Below, piece after piece: positions 35,601-48,680 of a stretch of DNA of 64,000 nucleotides (position 1 is the first letter of the stretch; the number at the start of each line of letters is the position of its first letter). The translations under genes were made by a program, and so were the position numbers. Source of the stretch: Mya arenaria (taxonomy: Eukaryota > Mollusca > Bivalvia > Myida > Myidae); the NCBI RefSeq assembly GCF_026914265.1, contig NC_069135.1:23788167-23852166 (forward strand), given 5' to 3'. Below the pieces are notes generated by a model. It was not told the DNA's origin, did no database searches, and was given only the letters and a program-made list of their open reading frames with translations.

Positions 35601-38600
35601 GGGCTTCATTTCCCTACAAAAACATCCCCTTGCTTTTTACCCAGTGAACATGAATGTTCATTGAAGTGCAACGACTTATATGTTTATGTTTTATTTTCAA
35701 GGCTTTTATAAGATACCTGGATTTCACTTCTGGTAATGTTTCTATATTACTTTTGTTATTGCTTTTACTTAAAATTGGGTCATTTCTTCACATCATTTAA
35801 AAGCTTACAATTCGGTCAAAAGATGGTGTGGATAAGGTTAAATCTTGTTCAAAAACAGGTACGGTACGTAGCTTCTTTTGTCATTAGGATTTATGTAATA
35901 AAGTTGTTGAAGTCATTTGGGAATGGTGTTAAGAGTATTAAAGGTAATATACAGTATTCAACTTTTAAGGTTTTTAAACTACATATTATAGCACACACAG
36001 ATTTTTTTTAACAAACAGTGTATAAAAATGGTACAAATGGTGCCTATTTGGTAGGTTGGGTCAGGTAACCCAAACCAGAAGTATTATTTTAGGCTTTACT
36101 ATCCAACAAACCACATCACACCTTGGGTCATAGTGGGTAACTCTGCAGATATCGAGGGCATTCTTGATGACCTGCCCCAGGGTCTCATGTTGATGCACCC
36201 CCAGTATGGCTGTCCTTGCCACTGCACCATTACTAGCAATGTATGTCCCTCCCTTACGCCAAACGATTTCAGAGGCCTGAAATTGGTGCATACATTTCAA
36301 GCAGTGGTCGGAAATTAGTACAAGCCATTAAATCCTACACTGGTTAAATGCTTTCAGGGCTTAAATCAAATTCTGGATTTTATATAGCAAAGCCAGTCAC
36401 TAGTGTAAACATACAAGATTATTAATTCAAAAGTCCTATTTTGATCACCTTCCAAACTTATGTCTAAGAATGGTTTTACAAAGAATATGTGCTAACAAAC
36501 AATTATTATAAAATCTATAAAACATAGTTTTTGATTTTTTACAAAAAAAATGGTACTTTTCTTGAGTGTAATAATATGACTTAAAACAGCTAAATAATTT
36601 CATTCCACAGCTTAGATAAAAGTTTTTCACTTGCAGTCCCATGCAATCCTGTTTATAGCTTTTATAATGTTATTACTTTATTATAATTACTCTGCATTTT
36701 GTTCAAAGAGATCTGATGATTTGTAGATGGATTGAAGAGAATACTGTGAGATAAAACATTTCATTTCATAATTGTCATATGTCATCTAAATGTGTATATT
36801 TCTTTACATAAATATTCACTATTATACCAGCCTGCAATGTCCCATACCTTGAGAGGTTCCTCCGAGAACTGTGGATGTGTGACAACAGCCTTCACCTGGG
36901 AGTCCATACCCGCGTTCCCCTCATCGCCCAGTTCGGGAAGCCCCTGGTCAGACCAATACATCAGCCGGCGGGCAAACTCTACAGGATCTACCTGCAAAGT
37001 TTTACACATTTTTATATAGAAATATTTTTCTTTCATTAAACCTTTTAAACATTTTTCTCATTCTCAAGTTGTGCAAATGCTGACTTAAAAGTTTCTAAAC
37101 ATAACATTATACATATATATATATATATATATATTTATTTATTTATTATAATTTTCATTTACATGATAGATAGATTATTTTTAATCAGGTTCAGTAAGCC
37201 ATATGGACTGACTCACTGAGAAAAACATAATAGACGAATAAACATTACCAATGACATAGGAAGTGGAGTATGTGATGATTTTTTTAGATACAAGCTTTTA
37301 GAATTTGTTAAATTTGGCGAAAGCTTTTACAGGTAAGGAAGGACATGCAGGGCTTTTTCACCTTCTTTGCTAGGGGCCGAAATGAGGCTACTGCACAATT
37401 GGGAAAAATGGCATATTTTCCCAATTTTCAGATATTTTTTTCACAATTCCCAGATATTTTTCCCACAAAGGAAGATCTTACTTCAAAAATTTACAATAAA
37501 AATTTATTCTGTTTGAGCATTTTTTTCTTTTTATCTTTTAAGATGACATAAGAAGAATGCTGTATAATTTAAACATTATTCAAGGACCAATTAGTCCATA
37601 TATTGTTATCAATTGTTTCCCTCGATTTAGAATCAACTCTATGAAGATTAAAACTAATCTCTCTCCCTCTCTTGTCATTGTGTCATGTTAAAAAAGAGAA
37701 GTTAAAGACATGATTTCTCTCCCAATAAGATCTACATGATATCAATTGGAAGTCCATACATTTTAGACCTTTCAAGCTTGACCATGTGGAGTGTTTGTAC
37801 ACATTTCACATTAAAAAGGTCATAATTGAAAACAAATCAGCTAGAAGTAGACTCACATGTAAGATATGAGCCTGTTTTTTGAAACATGAGTTCCAAGTTT
37901 CATATGGATACCTTGACCCGTGTTTAAAAGGTGTCTTCAATCCTCATACCGTATTTTCTCGACTATAAGGCGATTCGCTTATAAGACGGCCCCCTAACTT
38001 TGCCCATGAAATCTGGTGCTTTTTGTTTCGACTCGCTTATAAGACGGGGTCAATTTATAAGCAAATCTAAAATGCTAAAATTCTTCCTAATGTGTAAAAA
38101 TGTTCAAGCTCAACGGACAATTATCGACTTTCGCGGTAACTGTTTTTGTTTTACTCAAAGAAAATGGCGATCACTGTGAGCTCTCTATTTGGAGGTAGGT
38201 TAAAAATGAGTACATAAGTTTGCAGGACAGGTCGTTACTTATCGGAATTGTAATAATTAATCAATAACAACATATGTTTGTTTTAGTTTTTTTTTATTGA
38301 AGACACCAATGAAGTTCTTCGGCAAAATAAATGGCTTCAATAACATAACTGCGAAAAGCCGAGGCATGAATAGGTGTTTGTTTAGCAATTATGCTTTAGG
38401 CAATAATGTCCCTTGATTGGCGACGAACATAAAGGATTCATATTCGCATTGTCATTTGTTTGCTTAATCAAATTGACAGTAAGGTACCTACATCATATTA
38501 AGATTCCAATTTATTGATTTGATATATCTGTCAAACTAATTATACAGACACGCGCCATGAGAAAAAATGTAGATATAACGGTACACTGTGTGACGTCAGA

Positions 38601-41600
38601 GCACGCGCGGTGAAGAGATTTCGTGTTGTTGTTTACTTAATTGCCCCATACTTGTATCAGCACACGATATACTGGATAGACGAATACCCTATGTAAAATT
38701 TTACTGATTTTGACTTGAATCTTTTTTTAATATTTTATCGACTCGCTTATAAGACGGGTCCCCGACTTTGGGGGTAAAAATCGGGACCCAATTTCCCCGT
38801 CTTATAGTCGAGAAAATACGGTATGTCGAATTTCCCATTTTTGAGATGTTTACGCATTTGAATTTCCCAATTTGCAGAATTTCACGTGTTTAAATTTCCC
38901 AAAATAAAAAGGCTAGGCCTCTTCACAATTTTTGGTGAAAAAGCCCTGACATGATTAGAGGCAAAGTGAAATTTTAAAGTTGAAAGTCCCCATCATAGAT
39001 GGAGAAGGTGTTAATATACCTACACATACATAGAGTGCCAACATAGTGCAACATAGAAATCTGAATTAAGTGAACTTATTACACATTTTACATCACACAT
39101 TTCAAAGGCAAAAATATCATGTACTTTCATAGTTTCTTTTAAATGTATCCCATGTTGGTGATTCCCCATTTCTAAAAGCCACTAAAAACCTTGAGGCTGA
39201 GGTGGTGTCGTGTTTAGTGATGTCCACCTCTCCCAAAGGGTTGTATGATTGTCACACCAGAGCCACTATTTAATGGTCTCTCCCCATCTGGGTACTATCT
39301 CATGGCCTCTCACAATTATAAAACTGGCCACAACTAATATTAGGACACAATTTATATCATTCCACAGCATTCATTATATTCAAACAAATATAAGGCCACT
39401 CCTTTTTTATTTTTTGGTTTACAAGAACTTTTGGGAAAAATGTCCACCGGGCGGTCGAAAAAAAAAAAAAAAAAAAAAGGAAAAAAGTCACAAAACATAC
39501 TCTTAAAGGGTAAAAATCAGAGAACAACATAAAAACATTGAAAATTATATCATTTACATGTCATTTTAAATTTTTAAACTGCTATTAATGCATGTTTTAA
39601 TACACTCAAAGTTTCAAAGTTCTAATTAAACACACAGTTTAAATATTACATAATGTGCATAAAAAACATCAATGAAATTGACTATAAAACATGTTTACAT
39701 GTATAAACTACACTTTTTATCAAAGATACATTGAATATCACTCAGCAAGACATTTGTTAAGCTTCAACGGTATGCTAAAGCAAAAGTGAATGCAGAACAC
39801 TAAACTGAACAATATTAAATTGAAAAAAAGAGAAGGCAATTTTACGCATTAAAATACAAAAAAAATGCACGGTATTAAAACAATACATAATATTTTCTAA
39901 ACATTGTTTCAGTTATTTCAATATTGGAAAATGCCAATAAAGTGAAATAATTACCAATTTTGTAAATAAGGAAGTAACATTTTATGAAGACATTTGAGCT
40001 TTAACATTGTGAAAGCAATTCCTGAAAAACTAAAAACCAAACTAGACCTAGATTTGAGTTTTAATAACCTTTACCATGGTGTGTCCTAGTTGTGTGTAAC
40101 CCGATCCATGCTAAGTTCGGATATTTTCGTACCGGGATATTTACCATGGGATGTTCACCAAATCCATTTCAAATTCAAATCTTGCAGCAAATTACCACAT
40201 CAGTACATAAAAATCACATAACAAAATAATAAATCTAGCATGTGACTTAACTTTATGTACCAATGATAGTAACAGAGAAATCCATAATTATGTACCGGAT
40301 ATTTTCATCTTCTCCCAACTCGGCCATTTTGTGTATACACGAGTTCACAGGGCATCTATACTTCATGCTTGTTTATTTTTTATTTTAAAGAGTATTCCTT
40401 GGTTACAACAACAAATCTCATTTATAGTGAAATATCAAGTTCATTACAAATTGAAATGGACTTATTCAAAATAGTTTTCCGTGTTATTTTATCTAAATGT
40501 TTTGCACACAACTCATGACATTAGTATTAAAATGTCATTGAGACATGTGTTCAACTTTTTCATTGTTTTTACTCTACTTTTAACCCAAACATGAATAAAC
40601 ATGTAATCTAGAATAAACACAAGCTTTACATTGACTCAATAACAAGTATTTCCAAACCATTTTGTGATTTCAAATCCATAAACACCATCGACCGAACTTG
40701 TGAAATTAGGTCACCGGTATCAACTTAGAAATTTTACTTTCGATTTCACCACTCACACTTAGTGCACTGTTATTTGATATTTAACCATAAAATGTTATAA
40801 AATGTTTTTCTCACACATAATTTACAGATATTTGTGTCTACTAATTCGATGGCAGCCGCTGACAATTTTATTTTTTATCTATAAACAACAATATTTTCAT
40901 GACCTAAATTGGCGGGGAATAACAACAATCACGTGACAGTTATTGTTTGTGTCGGCTGTTAAATTTGCCAATGTTTATTGTTATTTTAACAACTCCTGCA
41001 TATTCTAATTAATTATTTCATACAAAGAATGACTGCTATCGTCAATTCTGCCATTGCCATCGGCGCTGCCAAAACAGTTGACTGGCTCACATGTTATCAC
41101 TATAAATTGGCAATTACGACCACGGAACAACAAACCAGTCGAGATCTACTGCATTCGTACTCTTATCTCTGCGTTTTTCTTTTGTTTCGCACCAAAGTCA
41201 ATACGGTCGGGAAAATAATTTTAAAAAAAATAGTGAAATTCATTTTTTATTTTTTTTGTACTTTTCGGAAAATTAGACCCGCCGGTTTTGTAAACCAATT
41301 TATATAAAAGTAGTGGCCTAAATTGAAATAAACTCAGTAAACCCTGTTTTACAGTGGTCAAAATTGGCACAAGCCCAAAAGCCCTGTTTTGGTGCGATGA
41401 TTTCTGGGCTTGCTCAAATTTGGATTTTATAGCAGGACTTGTTGAATTTTTCTACGGCAAGCACCAGTACATGGATTCAGGTTTGTTCATCCAAAAGTAA
41501 AATTTTGATGACAGTTTTACCTCAGCCTTGCGGTGAACAATGGACTGTAGTATGAGAACCAGTTGGTCAGTCTCATCAGTCCAGTCTCCCTCCTGCCAGC

Positions 41601-42568
41601 GACGGCGATGAATGTCCTTTAACATCTTTTTATGAATCAGCTCCAGATGGCCTGACACCTCTTTGTAGTGCTGTAACATAATGTCAAACGATTTACTTAC
41701 TTAAAAGTGATACAATATAGATTACATTTCATTTGAAAGATGCAAACAAATATTTTTAAATTTTATCCATTGCTATGCTTTACTCATTTGACTTTAATGA
41801 TAAAAAAGCATTAGCGATATTTTGGCACGTTTTTAATTGGGGTCTTAGTGGCCACATAGCTATAAATTCCCATTTATAAAGGCTTGTAGTCATATTGTTT
41901 TAACTCTACACATATAATGTGTGTTTGTTTTCATCACTAAAATTAAATGAGTTTGAACAACATAATAATGATTAAAATTAAAAAAGATAATTTTCAATTA
42001 ATCAAGACTAACTACCGGTGTAAACCTATATTAAGAACTGTAAGCATAATATTTTATCAATGTTTTAGTGTATTATATTGATATAATGCACCTTACAATT
42101 TGTATCACTGCCCCCCCCCCCCCCCCGGTCCGGGAATATTAATATTTACACTCATTATTTGCAAAATTTCTCTATGATATTTCATCTAAAACTCTGAAAA
42201 TGCATATAAGCCAATTGAATGAATGTGTTTTCAAGTACATTCATCGATGTTGCTGGCAAAATGGAGGTGGATGGACAATCATAAATAGTAACATGCTTGG
42301 CATACATTATTTTAACAAACCATTTTTAATAAAAATTCAAATTTTGAGCAGGCCAAGAAAGCAATTTACTTCAGCTTATGCACATTTTGACCACTGAACT
42401 GGCAGCAATAACATTCAGTTCTAAGGTAAATAAATGTTAAGTATTTACTCTCTTGATTTCCTCTTTGGTTAGACCTTCAGTGAGCAGACCAAGAGCATCT
42501 CCCACACATTGGCCATAAATCGTGGCGTAGATCTTGTCATATGTGCGATGGACTTCTCTACGCAAAAC
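32644..42568 (-). CDS. ADP-ribosylglycohydrolase family protein, eight exons (N-terminus open)
   Basis: Exons in gene order: 42449-42568, 41521-41670, 36848-36991, 36122-36276, 35274-35427, 34509-34667, 33513-33643, 32644-32695. They total 1065 bases, 354 residues plus stop, with every phase consistent. The fold is that of DraG/ARH hydrolases, which remove ADP-ribose from proteins or small molecules using two metal ions. Diagnostic motifs appear in order: YGQCVGDALGLLTEG; GDWTDETDQ (metal ligands); SNGAVARTAILG with CRVTHYDPR; AVGAGFWALR; GGDADANAAVAGALLG (metal ligands). The end is short and basic. The last motif is DADAN rather than the DTDT of human ARH1 and ARH3, closer to the uncharacterised clade common in bacteria and fungi. 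The first listed exon may start at its own ATG (42661) or follow an upstream exon after TTTTCAG; I could not settle this. Confidence 0.87.
32944..33500 (-). pseudogene. Five decayed tandem copies of part of the ADP-ribosylglycohydrolase metal-site exon
   Basis: The intact exon is 33513-33643. Below it lie partial copies at about 33368-33500, 33253-33362, 33138-33248, 33058-33130 and 32944-33055. Each covers the exon's second half and splice donor (plus strand ACCTGTCAATGAGCTCATC, then GGCCCTGTGT, then GCATCCAGGAT) plus about 20 bases of intron. The first half with the GGDADAN motif and the acceptor is absent from every copy. Copy 33368-33500 contains a further small internal duplication and 33058-33130 an internal deletion. 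Divergence grows with distance from the functional exon. Three retain a GT at the former donor, but without an acceptor they should not be included in mRNA. Confidence 0.75.
34811..35060. mobile_element. MITE, family 3 (GGGC-GATTGTTCAGAACTT ends), intronic copy
   Basis: The left end TGGGCAGATTGTTCAGAACT continues into GTTAACAACATTGTTAAC. The right end is AACAAAGTTCGTAACAATTGG then CCCA. Same family as 62111-62401. It sits in an intron of the ADP-ribosylglycohydrolase gene. Confidence 0.65.
35850..36097. repeat. MITE, family 4 relative, intronic
   Basis: Shares GGAATGGTGTTAA, AGGTTTTTAAAC and the right end GGGTCAGGTAACCCAAACCA then TTTTAGGC with the better-preserved copy at 51502-51779. The left border is unclear. 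Confidence 0.5.
37947..38823. mobile_element. TIR DNA element, family 2 (TACCGTATTTTCTCGACTAT ends)
   Basis: The left end TACCGTATTTTCTCGACTAT and the right end ATAGTCGAGAAAATACGGTA are exact inverted copies flanked by TA. Just inside, GCTTATAAGACGG repeats occur at both ends. No open transposase is visible, so it is non-autonomous. It lies in the long second intron of the ADP-ribosylglycohydrolase gene and is the same family, in inverse orientation, as 18321-19747. Confidence 0.85.
39457..39478. repeat. Poly-A tract
   Basis: Run of about 20 adenines in the long intron. The remaining intron sequence from 38824 to 41520 is AT-rich and shows no further exon or repeat that I can support. Confidence 0.7.
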
Positions 42569-44440
42569 CTGAAAATAGGAAAGTGAAGAAAGAATTTCTG
42601 AAAAATTGTGGCATTTTGCAAAATACGTTCTAGCTAAACCCAGATGAAGTTGAAGGCACATGGGGACTCCAGATATGATTTTTTAATGAACTGGGTATTC
42701 AGGCTTTTGGATCGGGTTTGTATTATCAGGGACAAATAACAGATCCAACTCCTAGGTATTTGTTTCTACCCAGTGATTCCTGCTTTATGGTATGAATCAA
42801 TTATATAAGCTTGCAAGTCTTTCTGCCTCTCAGAAAGTCATTTTGAATGATTCTTTTTCATGTATGATCACTATTTTACTTACTCATCAAGTGCTTAGAT
42901 GATTTATATATGCAGACCCTAATTTTGTTTACGATTCATACCACACTTTGCTTTCCCAAACATTATAGACTGGTGAGGTAATGACAAGTATAACATGTTC
43001 CAAAAATGAATGAAGAATGTATGAGCACGAAAGACACTGTGATCCTTGAAAATTGTAACATTATCCATTGTTTTGTGTGTGATTTTAAACCCTTTAGTTA
43101 AAAATAATTTTAATATATCTGATATTTGAATTTTGCAAGTACACTGCTTAACTGGAGTTCAGGCACATATTATCACTAACAAAACATGCATGTGTTAAAT
43201 GTTCAGATTTCGAGCTTGATAGCCAAGTGATATCCATGACAATATCACTCGATGTTCCAAGTATCTTCCAAGTTTGAGAGGTATCTCATACCATTTCTAA
43301 GAAAATTTCCAAAATTTTGCCATACACAGGTCTTTTCAACTAATTCTACTGGTGTTATGAGCGCCTGATATGATCCTGATGGTATCATCGGGATCATTAA
43401 CAGCAGTAAAATTAGTCGAAAAGACCAGCGTGTATGGGGAAATTTTGGCGATAGTGGGCATATTTTTAACCGTATTCCTGCTACTATTTGGAAAAAATGG
43501 TAAGATTGTTGTGTCATTGGGACATAAATATGATTATTCTTTGCACAGAACACAGTGATATGCTAAGGATTCATTGGTATATTAGCTATAGAATTCATGT
43601 CTGAACTGGACATTTACCATTTTCATGACTAAGTTTGTTTGGGAAAGTTTCTTCTCTCCAATCATATAACCCTACTGGATTTTTAGATTTTATAGAATGT
43701 TGAAATATCATCAACAAATCATGATTTATAATTTAATAGTTGTATTTTGTCCAATGGTGTGATAAGCAGCCCATAAAATGTTGTATTTTTTAATTTCAGG
43801 ATCAAGATTGATTTTACCCAGCTGAGGCCACAGGCAACTATTTAAGTAAGCCAAGGGCAGCTGTTGGAATCTGCATCATACATTCAAGTCTCTGTGTTTT
43901 TGACAGCTGGCAAGAGAATGAATACTTTTCGTTAATTTAAACATTCGAAATAATGTGACAAGTCCATTTTGATGAAATATTGGAAAGAAAGAAAACATTT
44001 TGCCATTTATATTCGTACCCTGGACACTCTATAGGGATGTTTTCGTGGTCGATTTATTGGCACAAGTTTAACTTTCCCGCTGTACTCCATTTTGGATTTA
44101 CTTTTCGACAAAACGACATTATCTAAAACGGTCGATTGAGTGACATGGATTGTCTACCTTAGTCAGCTAAAACGACAAAATTGGATAAGTACTTATAATT
44201 TGGTCAATTTTTGGAAATTTAATATTTTCTACAATGAAATAAACAGCAAAATTATTTTGACTATGTATCCTTGCATACTTTGGATTTAAATTTATATAAG
44301 CCATCATGTTAAGTGGACTTCCTTTTGAAAACTACTAGACCATGTGATGCCCGCTGATGGTTTAACGAATGTTTCGTTTAGTTTATAAAATATATAAGTA
44401 TGGTCATATCGTCATTTAGGTTTGCAAGCTGCATGCGGGG
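42569..44440. repeat. Upstream flank with a foldback repeat
   Basis: A foldback at about 43300-43460 has arms reading ACAGGTCTTTTCAACTAATT and, inverted, AATTAGTCGAAAAGACCAGC. Its loop is near TCCTGATGGTATCATCGGGA, itself a palindrome. The rest should contain the promoter or a first exon of the ADP-ribosylglycohydrolase gene, but none could be fixed. Confidence 0.5.
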
Positions 44441-44468
44441 TCATACAAAATGGGGGGGGGGGGGGGGG

Positions 44469-44790
44469 TAATCAACCGTAATGAAATTGCCGAGGATCCA
44501 GAACATCACGTTAAGAACACCCAAAGACTATCCCGCAACACCCAACCTGAATCGTTTGCTGTTACAAATACCAGTACCACATTGAGACAACTATCCTACT
44601 ACTCAAGGATGACCAGAGATTGGAACAAGCTGCCACCAGACATCATGTCAGGCTCAGTAGAGGCCTTCAAGTCCAGGGTTCAAACCTCCATATGTCTTTT
44701 AACCTCTCACTGTATCATACTCTCAGTATATTCATATTTTTATTTCCCTTTTTGGCAGAATATACTAGTAGTTTGTTGAATATTTGAAGA
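44469..44790 (+). mobile_element. LINE 3' fragment (end of reverse transcriptase ORF)
   Basis: A translated stretch reads LRQLSYYSRMTRDWNKLPPD followed by IMSGSVEAFKSRV. This is the characteristic tail of CR1/Jockey-like non-LTR ORF2 proteins ('R-x-W-N-x-L-P', 'F-K-x-x-L'). A stop comes soon after and a GAAGAAGAAG tail follows. The element is strongly 5'-truncated. The poly-G start codon region upstream is not part of the protein. Confidence 0.7.
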
Positions 44791-44811
44791 AGAAGAGCAG
44801 AAGATTGAACT

Positions 44812-45052
44812 CATTTATTTTACAACGATTGTCAAACAAATTATTACACTGACATTATATATTAATCACTCTCGGCTTTGGGACGATGTTATGCGAGAGT
44901 GTGGGAGTCTTGTGTTGCGATTGAAACAAGTGTATCAGCTTGCCCGACCATGCACGAACCGAACTCACATGCGCTCAGGCCGGGAATCGAACCCGGGCAC
45001 GTGTGAGAAGCAAGTACAAAATGTACGATAACTACTGCGCTAACCGCAAACA
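44812..45052 (-). mobile_element. tRNA-derived SINE, antisense copy
   Basis: Plus-strand GGGAATCGAACCCGGGC is the complement of the B box, and ACTGCGCTAACCGC the complement of the A box. The 3' tail ACAATCGTTGTAAAATAAAT matches the copy at 31716-31965. It abuts the LINE fragment. Confidence 0.75.
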
Positions 45053-45157
45053 TTTTATGTATATTGTACACTGGTATGTGATCATTAAATGTCAAAAGCA
45101 AAACATGTATAACTCAAAATAACACGTATGTTCAACAATGTGTAATGAGGGTGTAAC

Positions 45158-46690
45158 CAGGAACTCTGTCAATGTCAACCCGAATCCTGTGTAAGAGATT
45201 TAAGAGTATGTGTACAGAAGAGTGCAAAAAGACAAACTTTTGAGAACCAAAATTTTGCGTACCGCGTACCCCACTACCACCCGTTACTCGAATGGCGCTT
45301 ATCCTCGCGTTCCAGGAACTCCGACATTGTCAACACGAATCCTGTGTAAGAGATTTAAGAGTATTCGTACGAAAGAGTGGAAAAAGACAAACTTTTGAGA
45401 ACCAAAATTTTGCGTACCGCGTACCCCACTACCACCCGTTACTCAAATGGCGATTCCCCTTGCGTTCCAGGAACTCCGACATTGTCAACACGAATCCTGT
45501 GTAAGAGATTTAAGAGTATTCGTACAAAAGAGTGGAAAACGACAAACTTTTGAGAACCAAAATTTTGCGTACCGCGTACCCCACTACCACCCGTTACTCA
45601 AATGGCGATTCCCCTTGCGTTCCAGGAACTCCGACATTGTCAACACGAATCCTGTGTAAGAGATTTAAGAGTATTCGTACAAAAGAGTGCAAAAAGACAA
45701 ACTTTTCAGAACCAAAATTTTGCGTACCGCGTACCCCACTACCACCCGTTACTCAAATGGCGATTCCCCTTGCGTTCCAGGAACTCCGACATTGTCAACA
45801 CGAATCCTGTGTAAGAGATTTAAGAGTATTCGTACAAAAGAGTGCAAAAAGACAAACTTTTCAGAACCAAAATTTTGCGTACCGCGTACCCCACTACCAC
45901 CCGTTACTCAAATGGCGATTCCCCTTGCGTTCCAGGAACTCCGACATTGTCAACACGAATCCTGTGTAAGAGATTTAAGAGTATTCGTACAAAAGAGTGC
46001 AAAAAGACAAACTTTTCAGAACCAAAATTTTGCGTACCGCGTACCCCACTACCACCCGTTACTCAAATGGCGATTCCCCTTGCGTTCCAGGAACTCCGAC
46101 ATTGTCAACACGAATCCTGTGTAAGAGGTTTAAGAGTATTCGTACAAAAGAGTGCAAAAAGACAAACTTTTCAGAACCAAAATTTTGCGTACCGCGTACC
46201 CCACTACCACCCGTTACTCAAATGGCGATTCCCCTTGCGTTCCAGGAACTCCGACATTGTCAACACGAATCCTGTGTAAGAGATTTAAGAGTATTCGTAC
46301 AAAAGAGTGCAAAAAGACAAACTTTTCAGAACCAAAATTTTGCGTACCGCGTACCCCACTACCACCCGTTACTCAAATGGCGATTCCCCTTGCGTTCCAG
46401 GAACTCCGACATTGTCAACACGAATCCTGTGTAAGAGATTTAAGAGTATTCGTACAAAAGAGTGCAAAAAGACAAACTTTTCAGAACCAAAAGTTTGCGT
46501 ACCGCGTACCCCACTACCACCCGTTACTCAAATGGCGATTCCCCTTGCGTTCCAGGAACTCCGACATTGTCAACACGAATCCTGTGTAAGAGATTTAAGA
46601 GTATGAGTATCAAAGAATGCAGAAAGGCCAAACGTTTGTTTTTCTGCGTATCTCGTACTATATACTTCCACCCTCTATCCAAGAGGTGAT
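45158..46690. repeat. Satellite-like tandem array, 155-bp unit, ten copies
   Basis: Units beginning CCAGGAACTCCGACATTGTC start near 45158, 45312, 45467, 45622, 45777, 45932, 46087, 46242, 46397 and 46552. The middle copies differ by only a base or two each. The first and last are clearly diverged, which is the pattern expected from unequal crossing-over. Overlapping open frames of 145 codons arise because the unit has few stops on this strand. The period is not a multiple of three, so no frame repeats a constant peptide, and I do not call these as genes. Confidence 0.95.
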
Positions 46691-48680
46691 TCTTTTCTTC
46701 TCATCTGAATGCCATTAAGAAACGGTTAAAACATATCTACTTTCAGGTCAAAATTAAACCACCTGGGAGTTCCTACTCCTGTATATTAATGTTTGTCGTA
46801 ATAATCATGAATAATTTGAAACGATCTAGATCATCTATAACAAGCAGTGGTAGAAACATATCGCAAACTTAACTTGATAATAAAGGTAAATAAGTCATTT
46901 TGAGCACTGAATGTTATCTTAATACTAAAACTCACGTCCTTGATTAAGCTAAGGTCAGTCTGGTCGAGCATTTATATCGCCATTCCCATGTCGCCCTAAT
47001 TCGCCTTAGGTTGCCCTCAAAGTGATCTAATTTGTGATAAAATATCCAACTATGAGATTTGGACTAACGTTATTGCTGGTAAGAAATTGATAGTGACTTC
47101 CATGTATGTTAAATATGTATACAGAAATGCAATGAAAATATGTTAGAGTTGTAATGTTTCAATCTGGTCATAACGTGTAACAAAATGTAGCTCATTTTAG
47201 CATTCTTGACAGTGCACACACGCTCAATTAGCATCTGCAGCCGAGACCAGGCCCCAATATCACGAAATACTCAAGTCAAATCTCAGTCTCAATCTTAACT
47301 CATTTTACTACATAATATTTAAAGGTATTTAAGATCGTACATGTTTTTACGCTTTTTTAAAATCACATTCTATCATGTGATATGGAGATGATTTTTTTTA
47401 GTCAAGATTCCGAAGAAAAAATATTCTACAGCAGAAAAATGTAAATGAGTACAACTCATTGCCTTTTAACAATTACTCAAGTATATTTTTTGCTCTAGAG
47501 ACTAGAATAAGTTTTCTTTGAAATTTTGACAAGGGTTTCATCAGCACATTCAATGAGAAGATATATGTTTTTAAACAGTGTAAAAACATACGAATCTTTC
47601 AATTATCCTATGCTTATAGGAGGTTAAATGAATTGAATTTGAGATTGAGATTTGACTTAAGTTATTTCACGAAAAAAAAAACTTAAGTAAAATCTCAATC
47701 TCAGTTTCAACTCATTTTATTACATAGCATCAAAAGTTATTAAAATAGCATATGATTCTACACTTTTGTAAAGGCATTCTATCATATAATATGCTGATTT
47801 ATGCTTTTGTTCAAGATTCCAAGGGAACACTATTATACAGCCAAAAATGTATTTGAGTACAATTCCTTGTTTAACAATAACTCAAGTATATTTTTTTGCT
47901 CTCGAATTATTTGAAGTTACTTTGAAATACAAATGTATTGACAAAATCGTTTTATGAACAAATTCTATGAGAAAATACATTTTCAAAAGTATAAAAACAT
48001 GCAAGATTTTAAATCATACGATTTTAAGATAACGAATCATACGAATAAGATTTTGCAAAATGTAATGTAATATCATTGTGAACTCGTTTAATTTTCTTTT
48101 CAAAGTAATACTTATAGTTCATCGCTTCAAATGAGCCAATCAAAGCCGAGCTCGTGCACTGTATTCTATGTATTAGGCTTCTCGACTGAATCGACCATAG
48201 TTCTGGCTTCCATAACTTTAATGTTGTTATTTATTTTTTGATGTAAACTACACATGAACACGTCTCAAAAGGTAATAAATAACGTGTTCGCTGAAGTTCT
48301 TTAGCTAATTCGACCCATACAATTGGTCCGTGAGTTATGTCTACGTAATTATCTGCTATTATTATAAGGTTGACGTTCAACAATTAACTTGGAATCAGTT
48401 ATAGATCATGTGCTACACTTGAAAAAAAATTCTACCGTCGTTCCCTTTGAATCAATTCGTTTAATTGTATCACTTTATAAAATGAACGGGCAATTCTAAA
48501 TATCAAAACGGTTCATATCTTGTGGTCATCAGTTGGTACCATCAAGTTAGATCTAAATGCAATCTATATGTAACTTTATTGAAATATAACTTCATTCCTA
48601 GTCTTATTTACGTCCGTTTCTCCGTAAAACAATTCTTACGTGATTTTCCAATTCAACATTTTTAAGATGTGTGCGTATAA
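46691..48680. repeat. Spacer with an AGTCTCAATCT-type foldback MITE
   Basis: An element at 47245-47672 begins GGCCCCAATATCACGAAATA then CTCAAGTCAAATCTCAGTCT. It ends GAGATTTGACTTAAGTTATT then TCACG, an inverted match. A second, decayed half-copy follows at 47680-48110. The stretches on either side are AT-rich without a gene. Confidence 0.6.

Noticed and set aside
35221-35664. 147-codon plus-strand open frame
   Set aside because: Antisense to a well-supported exon of the ADP-ribosylglycohydrolase gene.
41029-41307. 92-codon plus-strand open frame starting MTAIVNSAIAIGAAK
   Set aside because: The beginning looks protein-like, but the rest is low-complexity AT-rich text inside the long intron of the opposite-strand gene; no splice partner found.
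44450-44470. Glycine-rich start of a 109-codon frame
   Set aside because: The start is a poly-G run; only the LINE-like part downstream is meaningful.
45532-46689. Series of overlapping 145-codon open frames
   Set aside because: They are the 155-base satellite unit read in rotating frames; no conserved start context, and the period is not a multiple of three.
45158-46690. Possible CRISPR-like direct repeats
   Set aside because: Units are identical along their whole length with no variable spacers, in an animal genome; it is a satellite.
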